The translations under genes were made by a program, and so were the position numbers. The notes under the pieces are model-generated. The model made no database searches. It was given only the letters and a program-made list of their open reading frames with translations, and was not told where the DNA came from. 37,034 nucleotides of DNA from Arthrobacter alkaliphilus (lineage in GTDB: Bacteria; Actinomycetota; Actinomycetes; Actinomycetales; Micrococcaceae). Positions 15,124-23,667 of this stretch are shown piece after piece (within the stretch, counting starts at the first letter, position 1; every line of letters begins with the position of its first letter). The DNA lies in the NCBI RefSeq assembly GCF_021483235.1, contig NZ_JAKEEC010000036.1, forward strand, positions 1 through 37,034, written 5' to 3'.

Positions 15124-17271
15124 CTACGACGCCGGATGCCGGGCCAAACGTCCCGGCCACCAAATCCGTCGGCCAAAGTCGTACGACAACGCGGGCACCA
15201 AGAGCGAGCGCACGATCGTGGTGTCGAGCAACACCCCGAACGCCACAATAAAGGAGATCTGCGCAAGGAAGAGGATCGGAATGACCCCGAGTGCGGCAAA
15301 CGTTGCAGCAAGAACGACTCCGGCCGAAGTGATCACCGCACCGGTGGCACCGAGCCCCTTCAAGATACCGGCACGGGTTCCTTCGAGCGTCGATTCTTCC
15401 CGGACACGGGTCATGAGGAAGATGTTGTAGTCAACGCCGAGGGCAACCAGGAATACAAAACCGTAAAGCGGTACCGAGGCGTCCGCGCCGGGGAATCCAA
15501 ATAGATGGTTGAACACCCAGGCTGAGACACCAAGGGCCGCCGCATAGGACAGCACCACGGTTCCGATCAGCAGTAGCGGTGCCAGGACTGCCCGCAGGAG
15601 CGCCATGAGCACCAACAGGATGACGGCCAAAACGATCGGAATGATTCGCCGCAAATCAGACTGCGCGCTGGCGTTGGTGTCCACGGCGGTGGCGGTGGTT
15701 CCTCCAAGCAACGTCCCGGGCGCTTTATTGTGCAGCTTCTGCCGGAGCGTGGCGATGGTCTGCTCGGCCTTCGCCGAATCCGCCTCCATGGACAGGGTGG
15801 CGTTAATCAGCACGCGACCGTCCCGCACCATCGGTGCAATGTCCGCCGCGCCTTCCACCCGCGGTCGAAAGCCGGAACCAGGCTGAGCGGCAACCACGGA
15901 TGCATCCGAGATGCCGTCCTGGGCCCTGACTTCGGCAAGTACCGCGGCTGCTACTTTTTCACCAGCAACCACGACCACCGGGCTTCCGGCCCCGGCAGGA
16001 TAGTGCCGGCCCAGCGCCGCCTGGCCGTCCACCGCCTCTGATTTGCTCAGAATGAGAGCCGACTGCGGAAGTCCGCTGGCTTGGAGCTGCAGCAGGCCCG
16101 AGGCGCACACCACCAAAACAGCAGTTGCGCCCAGCCATACGGCCCGGGGGCGAGTGGATATGGTGTTGGCCAGAAGCCTCCAGGTCCGGGGGATGTCGGA
16201 GTTGGCTGGGGCCTTCCTTGGGGTACGCGGCCAAAATGCGGTCCTGCCGAGCAGGCCAAGGGCCGCAGGAAGCAGGGTGAGGCTGGCCAACATTGAAAAG
16301 CCGATCCCGATCGCGCCGATGGGCCCCAGCCCGCGGTTTGAATTCAGTTCCGAGAAAAGCAGGCAAAGCAACGCCAAGGCGACCGTCGTCCCGGATGCAA
16401 GGATGGCCCCGAAGCTGCCCTTGTACGCGCGTCCCAAAGCCGACCACTTGTTCGAGGCTTCGCCCAAGGCCTCACGGTAACGGGCCACAAAGAGAAGTGC
16501 ATAGTCGGTGGCTGAGCCGACCACCAGGATGGACAGGATCCCTTGGCTTTGTCCCGTCAATTGGACTGCGCCCGACTTAGCCAAGGCAAAGACCAGCAGA
16601 ATCGAACCGCAAAGCGCGAAGACGGCGGTAAGCAGCACCACGAAGGGCAGCACCACGGATCGGTAGACCGCTAGCAAGATGACCAAGACGGCACCGAGGG
16701 CGGCGAAGAGCAATATTCCGTCGATACCGCCGAAGGCACTCACCAAATCGGCGATGAAGCCTGCCGGTCCTGTCACGTAACTGGCTGTTCCATCGGGAAG
16801 CCCGGCGCCGGTTATGTAGCCCGCAGCCTTAGCGCGAAGCGTTTGAATGCTCGCTTTGACCCCGTTTCCATCCTCCACCGGGACGACGAATTGCACCGCT
16901 TTCCCATCCTCGGACGGAATCGGCCCAACCGTCGACGCCGAGTGGCTCACCCCCGCGACGGCAGACAACTGCGCCCCGAGGGACGCCGCTCCGGCTAGTT
17001 GAGCGGGTGAAAGCTTCCCAGGAGACTCGATCAGCACCACCGCGGGCACACTGCCGCTGGAAGTGAACTTGTTCTGCCATTCACGGGCCTCGGTGGATTC
17101 GGCGCTCGCAGGCAGGAAGGATGCCTGGTCGTTGCTGGACACCTCGCTGAGCTTCCCGAAGGTAGGGCCGCCGATGCCGCCGATCGCCATCCAGGCCGCC
17201 AGCGACAGGAGCGCCCCTGCCACCCGCAACGTCGCAACCCTTCGTCGGCCAGTTCCACGCCGTTTGTCCAT
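15124..17271 (-). CDS. MMPL/RND family transporter
   Basis: A 715-residue MMPL-type RND exporter with two repeated halves. Each half has one N-terminal membrane segment, a large outer loop (about 60-190 and 410-520) and five further segments. The proton-relay-like motifs GSATDYALLFVARYREAL and ALGVDYNIFLMTRVREE mark the fourth segment of each half. Family members export lipids or drugs. ATG 17271 has GGGAAGGGG ahead and is preferred; an ATG at 17301 lies five bases after TATATT and inside the operator, so a leaderless 725-residue form is possible. The divergent MarR gene is the likely regulator. Confidence 0.88.
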   Translation of the reverse strand: MDKRRGTGRRRVATLRVAGALLSLAAWMAIGGIGGPTFGKLSEVSSNDQASFLPASAESTEAREWQNKFTSSGSVPAVVLIESPGKLSPAQLAGAASLGAQLSAVAGVSHSASTVGPIPSEDGKAVQFVVPVEDGNGVKASIQTLRAKAAGYITGAGLPDGTASYVTGPAGFIADLVSAFGGIDGILLFAALGAVLVILLAVYRSVVLPFVVLLTAVFALCGSILLVFALAKSGAVQLTGQSQGILSILVVGSATDYALLFVARYREALGEASNKWSALGRAYKGSFGAILASGTTVALALLCLLFSELNSNRGLGPIGAIGIGFSMLASLTLLPAALGLLGRTAFWPRTPRKAPANSDIPRTWRLLANTISTRPRAVWLGATAVLVVCASGLLQLQASGLPQSALILSKSEAVDGQAALGRHYPAGAGSPVVVVAGEKVAAAVLAEVRAQDGISDASVVAAQPGSGFRPRVEGAADIAPMVRDGRVLINATLSMEADSAKAEQTIATLRQKLHNKAPGTLLGGTTATAVDTNASAQSDLRRIIPIVLAVILLVLMALLRAVLAPLLLIGTVVLSYAAALGVSAWVFNHLFGFPGADASVPLYGFVFLVALGVDYNIFLMTRVREESTLEGTRAGILKGLGATGAVITSAGVVLAATFAALGVIPILFLAQISFIVAFGVLLDTTIVRSLLVPALSYDFGRRIWWPGRLARHPAS

Positions 17272-17295
17272 GACGCCCCGCCCCTTCCCAACTAC

Positions 17296-17308
17296 TTCCA
17301 TGATGGAA
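17296..17308. promoter_or_regulatory. MarR operator candidate
   Basis: TTCCAT-g-ATGGAA, a perfect 6-bp inverted repeat. It overlaps the MMPL -10 and transcription start. A related but imperfect copy (CTATGATGGAG) follows at 17314-17324. Confidence 0.6.
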
Positions 17309-17336
17309 TATATCTATGATGGAGGTAATTGGTCAA
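17307..17336 (-). promoter_or_regulatory. Promoter of the MMPL transporter gene
   Basis: On the minus strand, TTGACC (17336-17331), an 18-nt spacer and TATATT (17312-17307). The -10 is covered by the MarR operator candidate. Confidence 0.6.
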
Positions 17337-17356
17337 TGGCACTCCGGTGGGATAAT
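17329..17356 (+). promoter_or_regulatory. Promoter of the marR-type gene
   Basis: TTGGTC (17329-17334), a 16-nt spacer and GATAAT (17351-17356). Its -35 shares bases with the -35 of the opposite MMPL promoter, so the two polymerases would compete. Confidence 0.5.
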
Positions 17357-17376
17357 TTGAGCCTGAAGGAGGCCTC

Positions 17377-17889
17377 ATGGATGACAACCAGCACGTTCCG
17401 TCCGCAGCCGTACTCCTCGGGTTACTCCAGCAGTTCACGGTGGAAACGGAACGGTACGTGGAGGCCATCAGCACCCGCCACCACCTCCATCGAACGGACC
17501 TGAATGCCTTGGCTGCCATGGTGGCCGCCGCGCGGGAGGGCAAGACCATGACTCCCGGGGCGCTCAGAGCGGCACTCAACCTGAGTTCGCCCGCAACAAC
17601 TGCGCTGGTGGACCGTCTAGACCGGGCAGGCCATCTGGCACGCCGCCGCAGCGAAAAGGACCGCCGGCAGGTTCATCTGGAGATGACCGATTCCGCCCGC
17701 GCTACCGGCAGTGAATTGTTTTCTCCCCTGGCAGGCGCCATCGCCCCGGTCATTGACGCGCTTTCGCCGGAAGAACTCCACGTCGTCATGGCTTTCATGC
17801 AAGGCGTCATCGAGGCCACCAAGACGGCCCGGAACGGTGTCACGCCAAACAGCCAACCATCGAATGGAGTTACGCCCGAACCCCGGTGA
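17377..17889 (+). CDS. MarR family transcriptional regulator
   Basis: A 170-residue winged-helix regulator. An N-terminal dimerisation helix precedes LHRTDLNALAAMVAA, the recognition region TPGALRAALNLSSPATTALV followed by DRLDRAGHLARRRSEKDRRQ, and a wing; this is the classic MarR order. AAGGAGG lies four bases before ATG. It is divergent from the MMPL exporter and the shared 105-bp region has a palindrome over the exporter promoter, so it is probably that gene's repressor. The last 20 residues (NGVTPNSQPSNGVTPEPR) contain a short NGVTP duplication. Confidence 0.88.
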   Translation: MDDNQHVPSAAVLLGLLQQFTVETERYVEAISTRHHLHRTDLNALAAMVAAAREGKTMTPGALRAALNLSSPATTALVDRLDRAGHLARRRSEKDRRQVHLEMTDSARATGSELFSPLAGAIAPVIDALSPEELHVVMAFMQGVIEATKTARNGVTPNSQPSNGVTPEPR

Positions 17890-17961
17890 CTCGCGGACCA
17901 GTGCGGGAGTAACGTAGAGCACAACGGCTAGCTGGACCACATTGTGGACTGGAGTGTCACC

Positions 17962-18624
17962 GTGGGTGTTGTGCGATCATCCCTGACCGAGCTCCTCGGG
18001 ATACTTTCCGACGCCGTCTCACCCGTCCGGGTCCGTTTTGATGACGGTTCCGAACCGCCCACAGGCCAATCACACGATGCTCCTGTGACGGTCCACGCAG
18101 TCGCCATGAACAGGGTGGGCCGTTCCCGGCGGGAGGGGCCGTTGCTGGACCTTGAACTCAAAGTGGCCGTGGAATGCCACGGCCCCATGCAACTGGACAA
18201 CATGGAGAAGCTCCTCGTTGCCATCGAACAAAACACCCAATATTCAGTGGTCTCCAGCGGTGAATTCCAGCCGGACGAATACGACGCCGGCATCCGCCAA
18301 GGCCTCGGTTTCCTGGTCCGAGTCCCGATTGGCATAAGCCTCGATGAGCCTGCCGAAACTCCGGCCGCTGAACCCCAGCTTGCTTCCACCACGATGGCCC
18401 GGCTCATCCGCGGCAGGTTGGTGGACGTTCACAACAAAGGCATCCCCGAGGCTTATATCCGCCCGCATTCCTCCACCGCCGCCGTCGTGAGCGATCCCAC
18501 TGGCCATTTCGAGGTCCTGGCCTCGGCGGACGATCTCCAGCACTTCGTGGTGGCGGTCCGCGGCACGGAACGTGAGGTCTCGGCCAACACAAGCAGCCTG
18601 CCGGTCATCATCCGATGGGAGTGA
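17962..18624 (+). CDS. Protein of unknown function with carboxypeptidase-regulatory-like C-terminus
   Basis: About 220 residues, not recognised as a whole. The N-terminal 130 residues (VRSSLTELLGILSDAVSPVR, later GPLLDLELKVAVECHGPMQL) form an alpha/beta domain with a faint resemblance to Pvc16/DUF4255 N-terminal domains of contractile-injection clusters, but no such cluster is near. The C-terminal 70 residues (ARLIRGRLVDVHNKGIPEAY through VVSDPTGHFEV) look like a carboxypeptidase-regulatory-like beta-sandwich. There is no signal peptide. Possible starts are GTG at 17944, 17962 and 17971; GGAG seven bases before 17962 favours that one. It ends 10 nt before alaA and is probably co-transcribed with it. 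Confidence 0.65.
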   Translation: MGVVRSSLTELLGILSDAVSPVRVRFDDGSEPPTGQSHDAPVTVHAVAMNRVGRSRREGPLLDLELKVAVECHGPMQLDNMEKLLVAIEQNTQYSVVSSGEFQPDEYDAGIRQGLGFLVRVPIGISLDEPAETPAAEPQLASTTMARLIRGRLVDVHNKGIPEAYIRPHSSTAAVVSDPTGHFEVLASADDLQHFVVAVRGTEREVSANTSSLPVIIRWE

Positions 18625-18634
18625 GGGCCTGGGC

Positions 18635-19891
18635 ATGAAAAGATCAATCATGCGTCCGATGCAGCACTCCAGCAAACTACAGAACGTCCGCTATGAACTC
18701 CGCGGACCCATCCTCCAAGCGGCCAAGACGATGGAGGCCGAAGGGCACCGCATCCTCAAGATGAACCTCGGGGACACCGCACCTTTCGGGCTGGAAGCGC
18801 CGGAGTCCGTGGTGGTCGACATGATCCACCACCTCCGCGGTGCGCAGGGATATAGCGATTCGAAGGGAATCTTTACCGCCCGGACCGCGATTTCGCAGTA
18901 CTACCAGACCAAGAACCTGATGAATATCGGCGTCGAGGACATCTTCATTGGCAACGGCGTCAGCGAACTGATCTCCATGACGCTGCAGGCCTTCCTGGAA
19001 AACGGCGACGAGGTCCTCATCCCCGCACCGGATTATCCGCTGTGGACGGCAACCGTGACCCTGACGGGCGGCACGCCGGTGCACTACCTCTGCGACGAGG
19101 GCCAGAACTGGTGGCCGGACATGTCCGACGTCGAAGCCAAGATCACCCCGCGCACCAAGGCCATCGTGATCATCAACCCGAACAACCCCACGGGCGCGGT
19201 ATATCCCCGCCACATCCTGGAACAGTTCGCCGCCTTGGCCCGCAAGCACGATCTTGTCCTCTTCTCAGACGAGATCTACGAGAAGATCCGGTACGAGGAT
19301 GCCCAGCACATCCACACGGCATCCGTGGCGGACGACATCTGCGTGCTGACCTTCAGCGGCCTTTCCAAGGCTTACCGGATGCCGGGCTACCGCGCAGGTT
19401 GGGTCGCCATCGCGGGACCACACGCGGCCACCGCCGAATACCGCGAGGGGTTGGAACTGTTGGCTTCCCTTCGGTTGTGTTCAAACGTCCCCGCGCAGCA
19501 CGCCATCCAGACCTGCCTGGGCGGCTACCAAAGCATTGAGGAACTCATCAGGCCCGGCGGAAGATTGCGTGAGCAACGGGATCTGGCCTTCAAGCTCCTG
19601 ACCGCGATCCCCGGAGTGAGCTGTGTTCCGGCCGCCGGTGCCATGTACTTGTTCCCTCGCCTGGATCCGGAGGTCTACCCGATCGAAAGCGACGAGAAAT
19701 TCGTCCTCGACCTGCTCCAGGACCAGAAGATCCTGGTCTCCCACGGCTCGGCCTTCAACTGGCCGACTCCGGACCACTTCCGCTTCGTCATCCTGCCCTC
19801 CGTCCGGGAGATCGAGGAGGCCGTGCGCAGGATCGCCACGTTCCTGGCGGCATACCGCAACCGAACACCGGAAGCGGTAGCTGCCCGCTAG
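18635..19891 (+). CDS. alaA: Alanine/aspartate-type aminotransferase (AlaA-like, PLP class I)
   Basis: A 418-residue fold-type I aminotransferase close in sequence to Escherichia coli AlaA, which makes alanine from pyruvate and glutamate. Conserved stretches include SSKLQNVRYELRGPILQAAK, DIFIGNGVSELI, PAPDYPLWTA, VIINPNNPTGAVY, SDEIYEKI and the PLP lysine K245 in FSGLSKAYRMPGYRAGW, then NVPAQHAIQTCLGGYQSI and GSAFNWPTPDHFRFV. Three clustered ATGs exist (18635, 18650, 18659). The first has GAG-rich sequence ahead of it and is used here, but the family starts at MRPM..SSKLQNV, so 18650 is possible. It sits 10 nt after a gene of unknown function. Confidence 0.88.
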   Translation: MKRSIMRPMQHSSKLQNVRYELRGPILQAAKTMEAEGHRILKMNLGDTAPFGLEAPESVVVDMIHHLRGAQGYSDSKGIFTARTAISQYYQTKNLMNIGVEDIFIGNGVSELISMTLQAFLENGDEVLIPAPDYPLWTATVTLTGGTPVHYLCDEGQNWWPDMSDVEAKITPRTKAIVIINPNNPTGAVYPRHILEQFAALARKHDLVLFSDEIYEKIRYEDAQHIHTASVADDICVLTFSGLSKAYRMPGYRAGWVAIAGPHAATAEYREGLELLASLRLCSNVPAQHAIQTCLGGYQSIEELIRPGGRLREQRDLAFKLLTAIPGVSCVPAAGAMYLFPRLDPEVYPIESDEKFVLDLLQDQKILVSHGSAFNWPTPDHFRFVILPSVREIEEAVRRIATFLAAYRNRTPEAVAAR

Positions 19892-19975
19892 GGCCGGTCG
19901 CTGGACGAGCCGCCCAATGAGACGAAAACAGCCCGGTTCCACGTGCTTTTGTCCCGGCGGGGGTAGCGTTTCCGT

Positions 19976-20791
19976 ATGAACGAGCAGAAGCCCGAAGACG
20001 TCTACACCCACGGCCACCACGAGTCCGTCGTCCGCGCCCACGCCTCACGCACAGCCGCGAATTCTGCCGCGTTCGTCATTCCGCATCTCACCGCCGGGAC
20101 GTCGGTGCTCGACGTCGGATGCGGTCCCGGGAGCATCACCTGCGACTTCGCGGAGCTGGTGGCTCCGGCGAAGGTTGTCGGGCTCGACCGTTCCGCCGAC
20201 ATCGTGGCCCAGGCCGCGGCGCTGGCGGCCGAGCGCGGCGTGGAAAACGTGGAGTTCGTGACGGGCAACATCTACGATCTCGATTTCGAGGACGAAACCT
20301 TCGACCTCGTCCACGCCCACCAGGTCCTGCAGCACCTGACCGACCCGGTGGCAGCATTGCGCGAAATGCGCCGCGTCGCGAAGCCCGGCGGCATCGTGGC
20401 AGTGCGTGACGCCGATTTCCACGGCATGAGCTGGTACCCCGAGATCCGCGAGCTCGATGACTGGATGGACCTCTACCAGAAGATCGCGCGGCGGAACGGA
20501 GCAGAGCCCGACGCCGGACGGCGGCTCGTGTCCTGGGCGCAAGAGGCGGGCTTCACCGACGTCGCGCCGTCCAGCAGCAACTGGCTGTACGCCACTGCCC
20601 AGCAGCGCCGCTGGCAGTCGCGGGTGTGGAGCGAACGCGTCCTGCATTCGGCTTTCGCCGAACAGGCCCTGGAATACGGACTGGCCAACGAGGCGGACCT
20701 TGCCCGGATTGCCGCCGGCTGGCACCGTTGGGGCTCAACGGATGACGGCTACTTCCTGATCCCGAACGGAGAGGTCATCGCACGGGCGTAG
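19976..20791 (+). CDS. Class I SAM-dependent methyltransferase
   Basis: A 271-residue Rossmann-fold methyltransferase of the UbiE/Methyltransf_11 style. Motif I is VLDVGCGPGSITCDFAEL, the acidic residue binding the SAM ribose is in VVGLDRSADIV, motif II follows in VEFVTGNIYDLDFEDETFDL, and VHAHQVLQHLTDPVAALREM with RVAKPGGIVAVRDADFH completes the core. The C-terminal 100 residues are helical and probably bind the acceptor, which cannot be named. TAGCGT ends six bases before ATG and no Shine-Dalgarno is present, so the mRNA may be leaderless. No operon partner. Confidence 0.87.
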   Translation: MNEQKPEDVYTHGHHESVVRAHASRTAANSAAFVIPHLTAGTSVLDVGCGPGSITCDFAELVAPAKVVGLDRSADIVAQAAALAAERGVENVEFVTGNIYDLDFEDETFDLVHAHQVLQHLTDPVAALREMRRVAKPGGIVAVRDADFHGMSWYPEIRELDDWMDLYQKIARRNGAEPDAGRRLVSWAQEAGFTDVAPSSSNWLYATAQQRRWQSRVWSERVLHSAFAEQALEYGLANEADLARIAAGWHRWGSTDDGYFLIPNGEVIARA

Positions 20792-20807
20792 ATTGCGCCG
20801 TAAATGA

Positions 20808-20834
20808 TGTCGAAAACCGCCAGGCAGTTCCGAC
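20808..20834 (+). promoter_or_regulatory. ECF42-type promoter
   Basis: TGTCGA (20808-20813), a 17-nt spacer and CGAC (20831-20834), matching the promoter reported for ECF42 sigma factors (TGTCGA in the -35 and CGA[T/C] in the -10). It precedes the DGPF gene by about 50 nt and so would drive the operon that encodes its own sigma factor. Confidence 0.72.
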
Positions 20835-20882
20835 CCATGAACGAAAGCGCCCACACGGGGTGCCCTTCATAAGGAGTTCGAG

Positions 20883-21242
20883 ATGAAATACATGATCATG
20901 ATGTTTGGTTCGGCCGAGGGCATGATGGAGACCGCGGATCCCGAATGGATCAAGGAAATGATCGGGTTCATGATCCAGATCGACAAGGACCTTACTGATT
21001 CCGGCGAGATGGTCTTCAATGCCGGCCTGGCCGACCCGGGAACTGCCAAGCTGGTCAAGCAGACGGACAACGGCGTCATCACCACCGACGGGCCGTTCGC
21101 CGAAGCCAAGGAATCCTTGATCGGCTACTGGGTGGTGGACGTCGCCAGCGAGGAACGGGCCGTGGAAATCTGCTCCAGCATCGTGAAGTACGCGCCGGTT
21201 GTGGAACTGCGCCGCGTCCAGGATGCCCCGCCGGAGGTCTAG
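20883..21242 (+). CDS. DGPF/YCII-related domain protein
   Basis: A 119-residue small alpha/beta protein of the YCII-related (DGPF) family. It starts MKYMIMMFGS and carries the name-giving motif in VITTDGPFAEAKESLIGYWV followed by VDVASEERAVEICSS. AAGGAG lies seven bases before ATG. Such proteins are encoded next to ECF42 sigma factors across actinobacteria and are their main known targets, as the promoter and adjacency here indicate. They are suspected to act in stress responses or small-molecule turnover, but no reaction is established. Confidence 0.88.
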   Translation: MKYMIMMFGSAEGMMETADPEWIKEMIGFMIQIDKDLTDSGEMVFNAGLADPGTAKLVKQTDNGVITTDGPFAEAKESLIGYWVVDVASEERAVEICSSIVKYAPVVELRRVQDAPPEV

Positions 21243-21245
21243 CGA

Positions 21246-22487
21246 TTGCCCGAACCTTCCCGGGAGTCCACGTTCGAGGACCTGCTGCGGACATTGGCGC
21301 CGCAGGTCCTCGGCGTACTCGTCCGCAGGCACGGCCAGTTCGCAGAGTGTGAGGATGCCGTCCAGGAAGCCCTCGTGGACGCGACGCTGCAGTGGCGCAC
21401 TTCCGGCATCCCGGACAATCCAAAGGCATGGCTGCTCACCGTCGCCACCCGCCGGTTGGTGGACTACTGGCGCAGCGAAAGTGCCAGGCAGGCACGCGAA
21501 CAACGCGCGGCGGCCTTGGAACCGCCGCTTTCGGAAGCTCCCGACGCCGGTGCTGCCGCCGACGATACCCTCACCCTCCTGTTCCTCTGCTGCCACCCGT
21601 CGCTCTCGGTACCCTCGCAGCTGGCACTGACATTGCGGGCAGCCGGGGGCCTCACGACGGCGGAAATCGCCAGCGCGTTCCTCGTCCCGGAAGCCACGAT
21701 GGGGCAACGGATCAGCAGGGCGAAGCAGAGTATCAAGAAGGCAGGAGCCCGTTTCGAGCTCCCGGAAGCCGGGGAGCGCAAGGCGCGGCTCGGCGTCGTA
21801 CTCCACGTTCTCTATCTCATCTTCAACGAAGGCTACGCGGCAAGCTCAGGTCCATCGATGCAGCGCGAAGACCTGACGGCCGAGGCGATCCGCCTGGCAC
21901 GGCTTCTGTGCGCTCTGCTCCCCGGGGAGCGCGAGGCGGGCGGCCTGCTGGCCCTGATGCTCCTCACGGATGCACGACGCCGCGCCAGGTCGCTGCCGGA
22001 CGGAATGCTGGTGCCGCTCGCGGAACAAGACCGCACGCTCTGGGATGCGGGGCAGATCGCCGAGGGACTGGCGATATTGTCGGCGGTGCTGGGTGCTGGG
22101 CCTCCGGGGCCCTACCAATTGCAGGCGGCCATCGCAGCTGTCCATGCCGAGGCGCCGAGCGCGGAGCAGACCGACTGGCCCCAGATCCTCGCACTGTACA
22201 CGGTGCTTGAAGCTGTTGCTCCGAGCCCCGTCGTGGCGCTCAACCGGGCCGTCGCCGTCGCAATGGTGGAGGGACCGCAGGCGGCGCTTGAGCTTTTGGA
22301 CGGGCTTGGGACCGGTCTGGGAGACTGGCACCGGCTCTACGCCGTTCGAGGGCACTTGCTCGAAATGTCCGGTGACCTTGCCGGCGCCCGCGAGTGCTTC
22401 CTCGCCGCCGCAAAGAAGACCGGGAGCGTGCAGGAGCAGCAGTATCTCCTGGTCAAGGCGGCGAAACTCGGACAGTTGTCCACATAG
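21246..22487 (+). CDS. ECF42 sigma factor with C-terminal TPR-like extension
   Basis: A 413-residue sigma factor. Residues 1-175 hold ECF regions 2 (CEDAVQEALVDATLQWRTSG, NPKAWLLTVATRRLVDYWRS) and 4 (LTLRAAGGLTTAEIASAFLV, EATMGQRISRAKQSIKKAGA). The remaining 230 residues are the long helical extension typical of ECF42 (LYLIFNEGYAASSG, VALNRAVAVAMVEGPQAALE, RLYAVRGHLLEMSGDLAGAR), which is TPR-like and needed for activity in studied members. There is no anti-sigma gene nearby; in this class the extension takes over control. The start is TTG 21246 with GGAGG eight bases ahead, three bases after the DGPF stop. Confidence 0.92.
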   Translation: MPEPSRESTFEDLLRTLAPQVLGVLVRRHGQFAECEDAVQEALVDATLQWRTSGIPDNPKAWLLTVATRRLVDYWRSESARQAREQRAAALEPPLSEAPDAGAAADDTLTLLFLCCHPSLSVPSQLALTLRAAGGLTTAEIASAFLVPEATMGQRISRAKQSIKKAGARFELPEAGERKARLGVVLHVLYLIFNEGYAASSGPSMQREDLTAEAIRLARLLCALLPGEREAGGLLALMLLTDARRRARSLPDGMLVPLAEQDRTLWDAGQIAEGLAILSAVLGAGPPGPYQLQAAIAAVHAEAPSAEQTDWPQILALYTVLEAVAPSPVVALNRAVAVAMVEGPQAALELLDGLGTGLGDWHRLYAVRGHLLEMSGDLAGARECFLAAAKKTGSVQEQQYLLVKAAKLGQLST

Positions 22488-22535
22488 GCAAAGGCGTCTC
22501 TGTCTGTGCTCCTAGGCCGCGAATAGCCTCGAACC

Positions 22536-22997
22536 ATGATCATTCAAGCAGGCTTCGACCTCCAGATTCTCGCCCGTCCGCTCATCGATCAAGAAGAAAA
22601 GCTCTACCCAAGGCTCGTGGTGGTCGGCCTGGACGCCGAGATGCAGCTGGAAAGCATCCGGGTTGTCACAGAGTCCTTCGAAGGCAGCTTGAATCCGTTC
22701 CAAGACGCCATCCTGGAACACCTGGACCTCGATGGTTCCAAGTATTTTGCGATCGCTCACGCCGGAATCTGGGCTGAGAACGACTACTACGACGAGCAGC
22801 CAATCCTCCAGGAAGCGAAGAAACTCAAGGGTATTGCCGAAGAGCGCGGGTTTCACATGATCGGCCATTTCGGCATCGACGAGACCGGATACATGTCCAA
22901 TGGCCCGAACTACTACTTCGACCAGTATTTACTTGGCGACGATCTCCCGGAGACCATGCATCACTGGGTGCATTCGAGGTTTGGTAAGTGTGAGTAG
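22536..22997 (+). CDS. Orphan protein, possibly a degenerate RadC/JAB-like domain
   Basis: 153 residues, not firmly recognised. The order of elements recalls the RadC/JAB fold: a strand LVVVGLDAEMQLESI, then DLDGSKYFAIAHAG where RadC has the metal motif HNHPSG, then EQPILQEAKKLKGIAEERGF and MIGHFGID where RadC has a helix and the LDHIIV strand, and a Tyr/Ser stretch at the end. The zinc ligands are not kept, so it would be a non-enzymatic member if related at all. TAGCCT ends six bases before the ATG with no Shine-Dalgarno, suggesting leaderless expression. No partner gene is evident. Confidence 0.55.
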   Translation: MIIQAGFDLQILARPLIDQEEKLYPRLVVVGLDAEMQLESIRVVTESFEGSLNPFQDAILEHLDLDGSKYFAIAHAGIWAENDYYDEQPILQEAKKLKGIAEERGFHMIGHFGIDETGYMSNGPNYYFDQYLLGDDLPETMHHWVHSRFGKCE

Positions 22998-23042
22998 GCA
23001 CCATCGGCAGGACCCCGTACCGCGCGGGCATAAGCTGGATTG

Positions 23043-23666
23043 GTGCAAATTTCGCTTTGGCTGGCCCTGGTAGGGGCCGGCACCCTGATCAGTTTCACTC
23101 CCGGCGCGGGCGCCATCTCCACCATGAGCAACTCGCTCAACTCCGGATTCCGCCGCTCCATCTGGGGAGTCCTGGGCCAACAGGCGGCACTGATCATCCA
23201 CATTCTGATTGTTGCGCTCGGCGTAGGTGTTCTGGTCTCGAGCTCGCCCGTGGTCTTCAACGTGATCCGCTACACGGGGGCTGCATATCTCGTGTACATG
23301 GGCATCCGGCAATTCCTGCACCGGCCGGACCTGGACAAGGAAAAAGTGGAATCCCGGCGGAATGAGCCGGCGTGGTCCATGTTCCAGCGGGGCGTTTGGG
23401 TCAACCTGCTCAACCCCAAGGCGATCGTCTTCTTCCTGGCCTTCATGCCGCAATTCATCCGGCCCGATCAGCCACTGATTCCGCAGTATCTGATCCTCAG
23501 CACCACGATCGTGTTCATCGACATCTGCGTCATGTGGTTCTTCTTCGCCCTGGCAGCCCGTTCGTTCCAACGGTTCACGCACAACGAACACGGGCAAAAA
23601 GTCCTCAACCGCATTTTCGGCGTGCTGTTCGTGTCCGTGGGTGTGCTGCTCGCCGCCATTCACTAG
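23043..23666 (+). CDS. LysE/RhtB family exporter
   Basis: A 207-residue inner-membrane protein with six predicted membrane segments. The family signature at the N-terminus, LISFTPGAGAISTMSNSLNS, is the LysE-type FTPGP-like motif; AAYLVYMGIRQFLHRPD, VWVNLLNPKAIVFFLAFMPQ and the final FGVLFVSVGVLLAAIH follow in the expected order. Members export amino acids or related metabolites by cation antiport; the substrate is not predictable. A TTG at 23040 and a GTG at 23043 compete. TAAGCT ends six bases before the GTG, which suggests a leaderless mRNA and favours 23043. Confidence 0.85.
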   Translation: MQISLWLALVGAGTLISFTPGAGAISTMSNSLNSGFRRSIWGVLGQQAALIIHILIVALGVGVLVSSSPVVFNVIRYTGAAYLVYMGIRQFLHRPDLDKEKVESRRNEPAWSMFQRGVWVNLLNPKAIVFFLAFMPQFIRPDQPLIPQYLILSTTIVFIDICVMWFFFALAARSFQRFTHNEHGQKVLNRIFGVLFVSVGVLLAAIH

Positions 23667-23667
23667 T

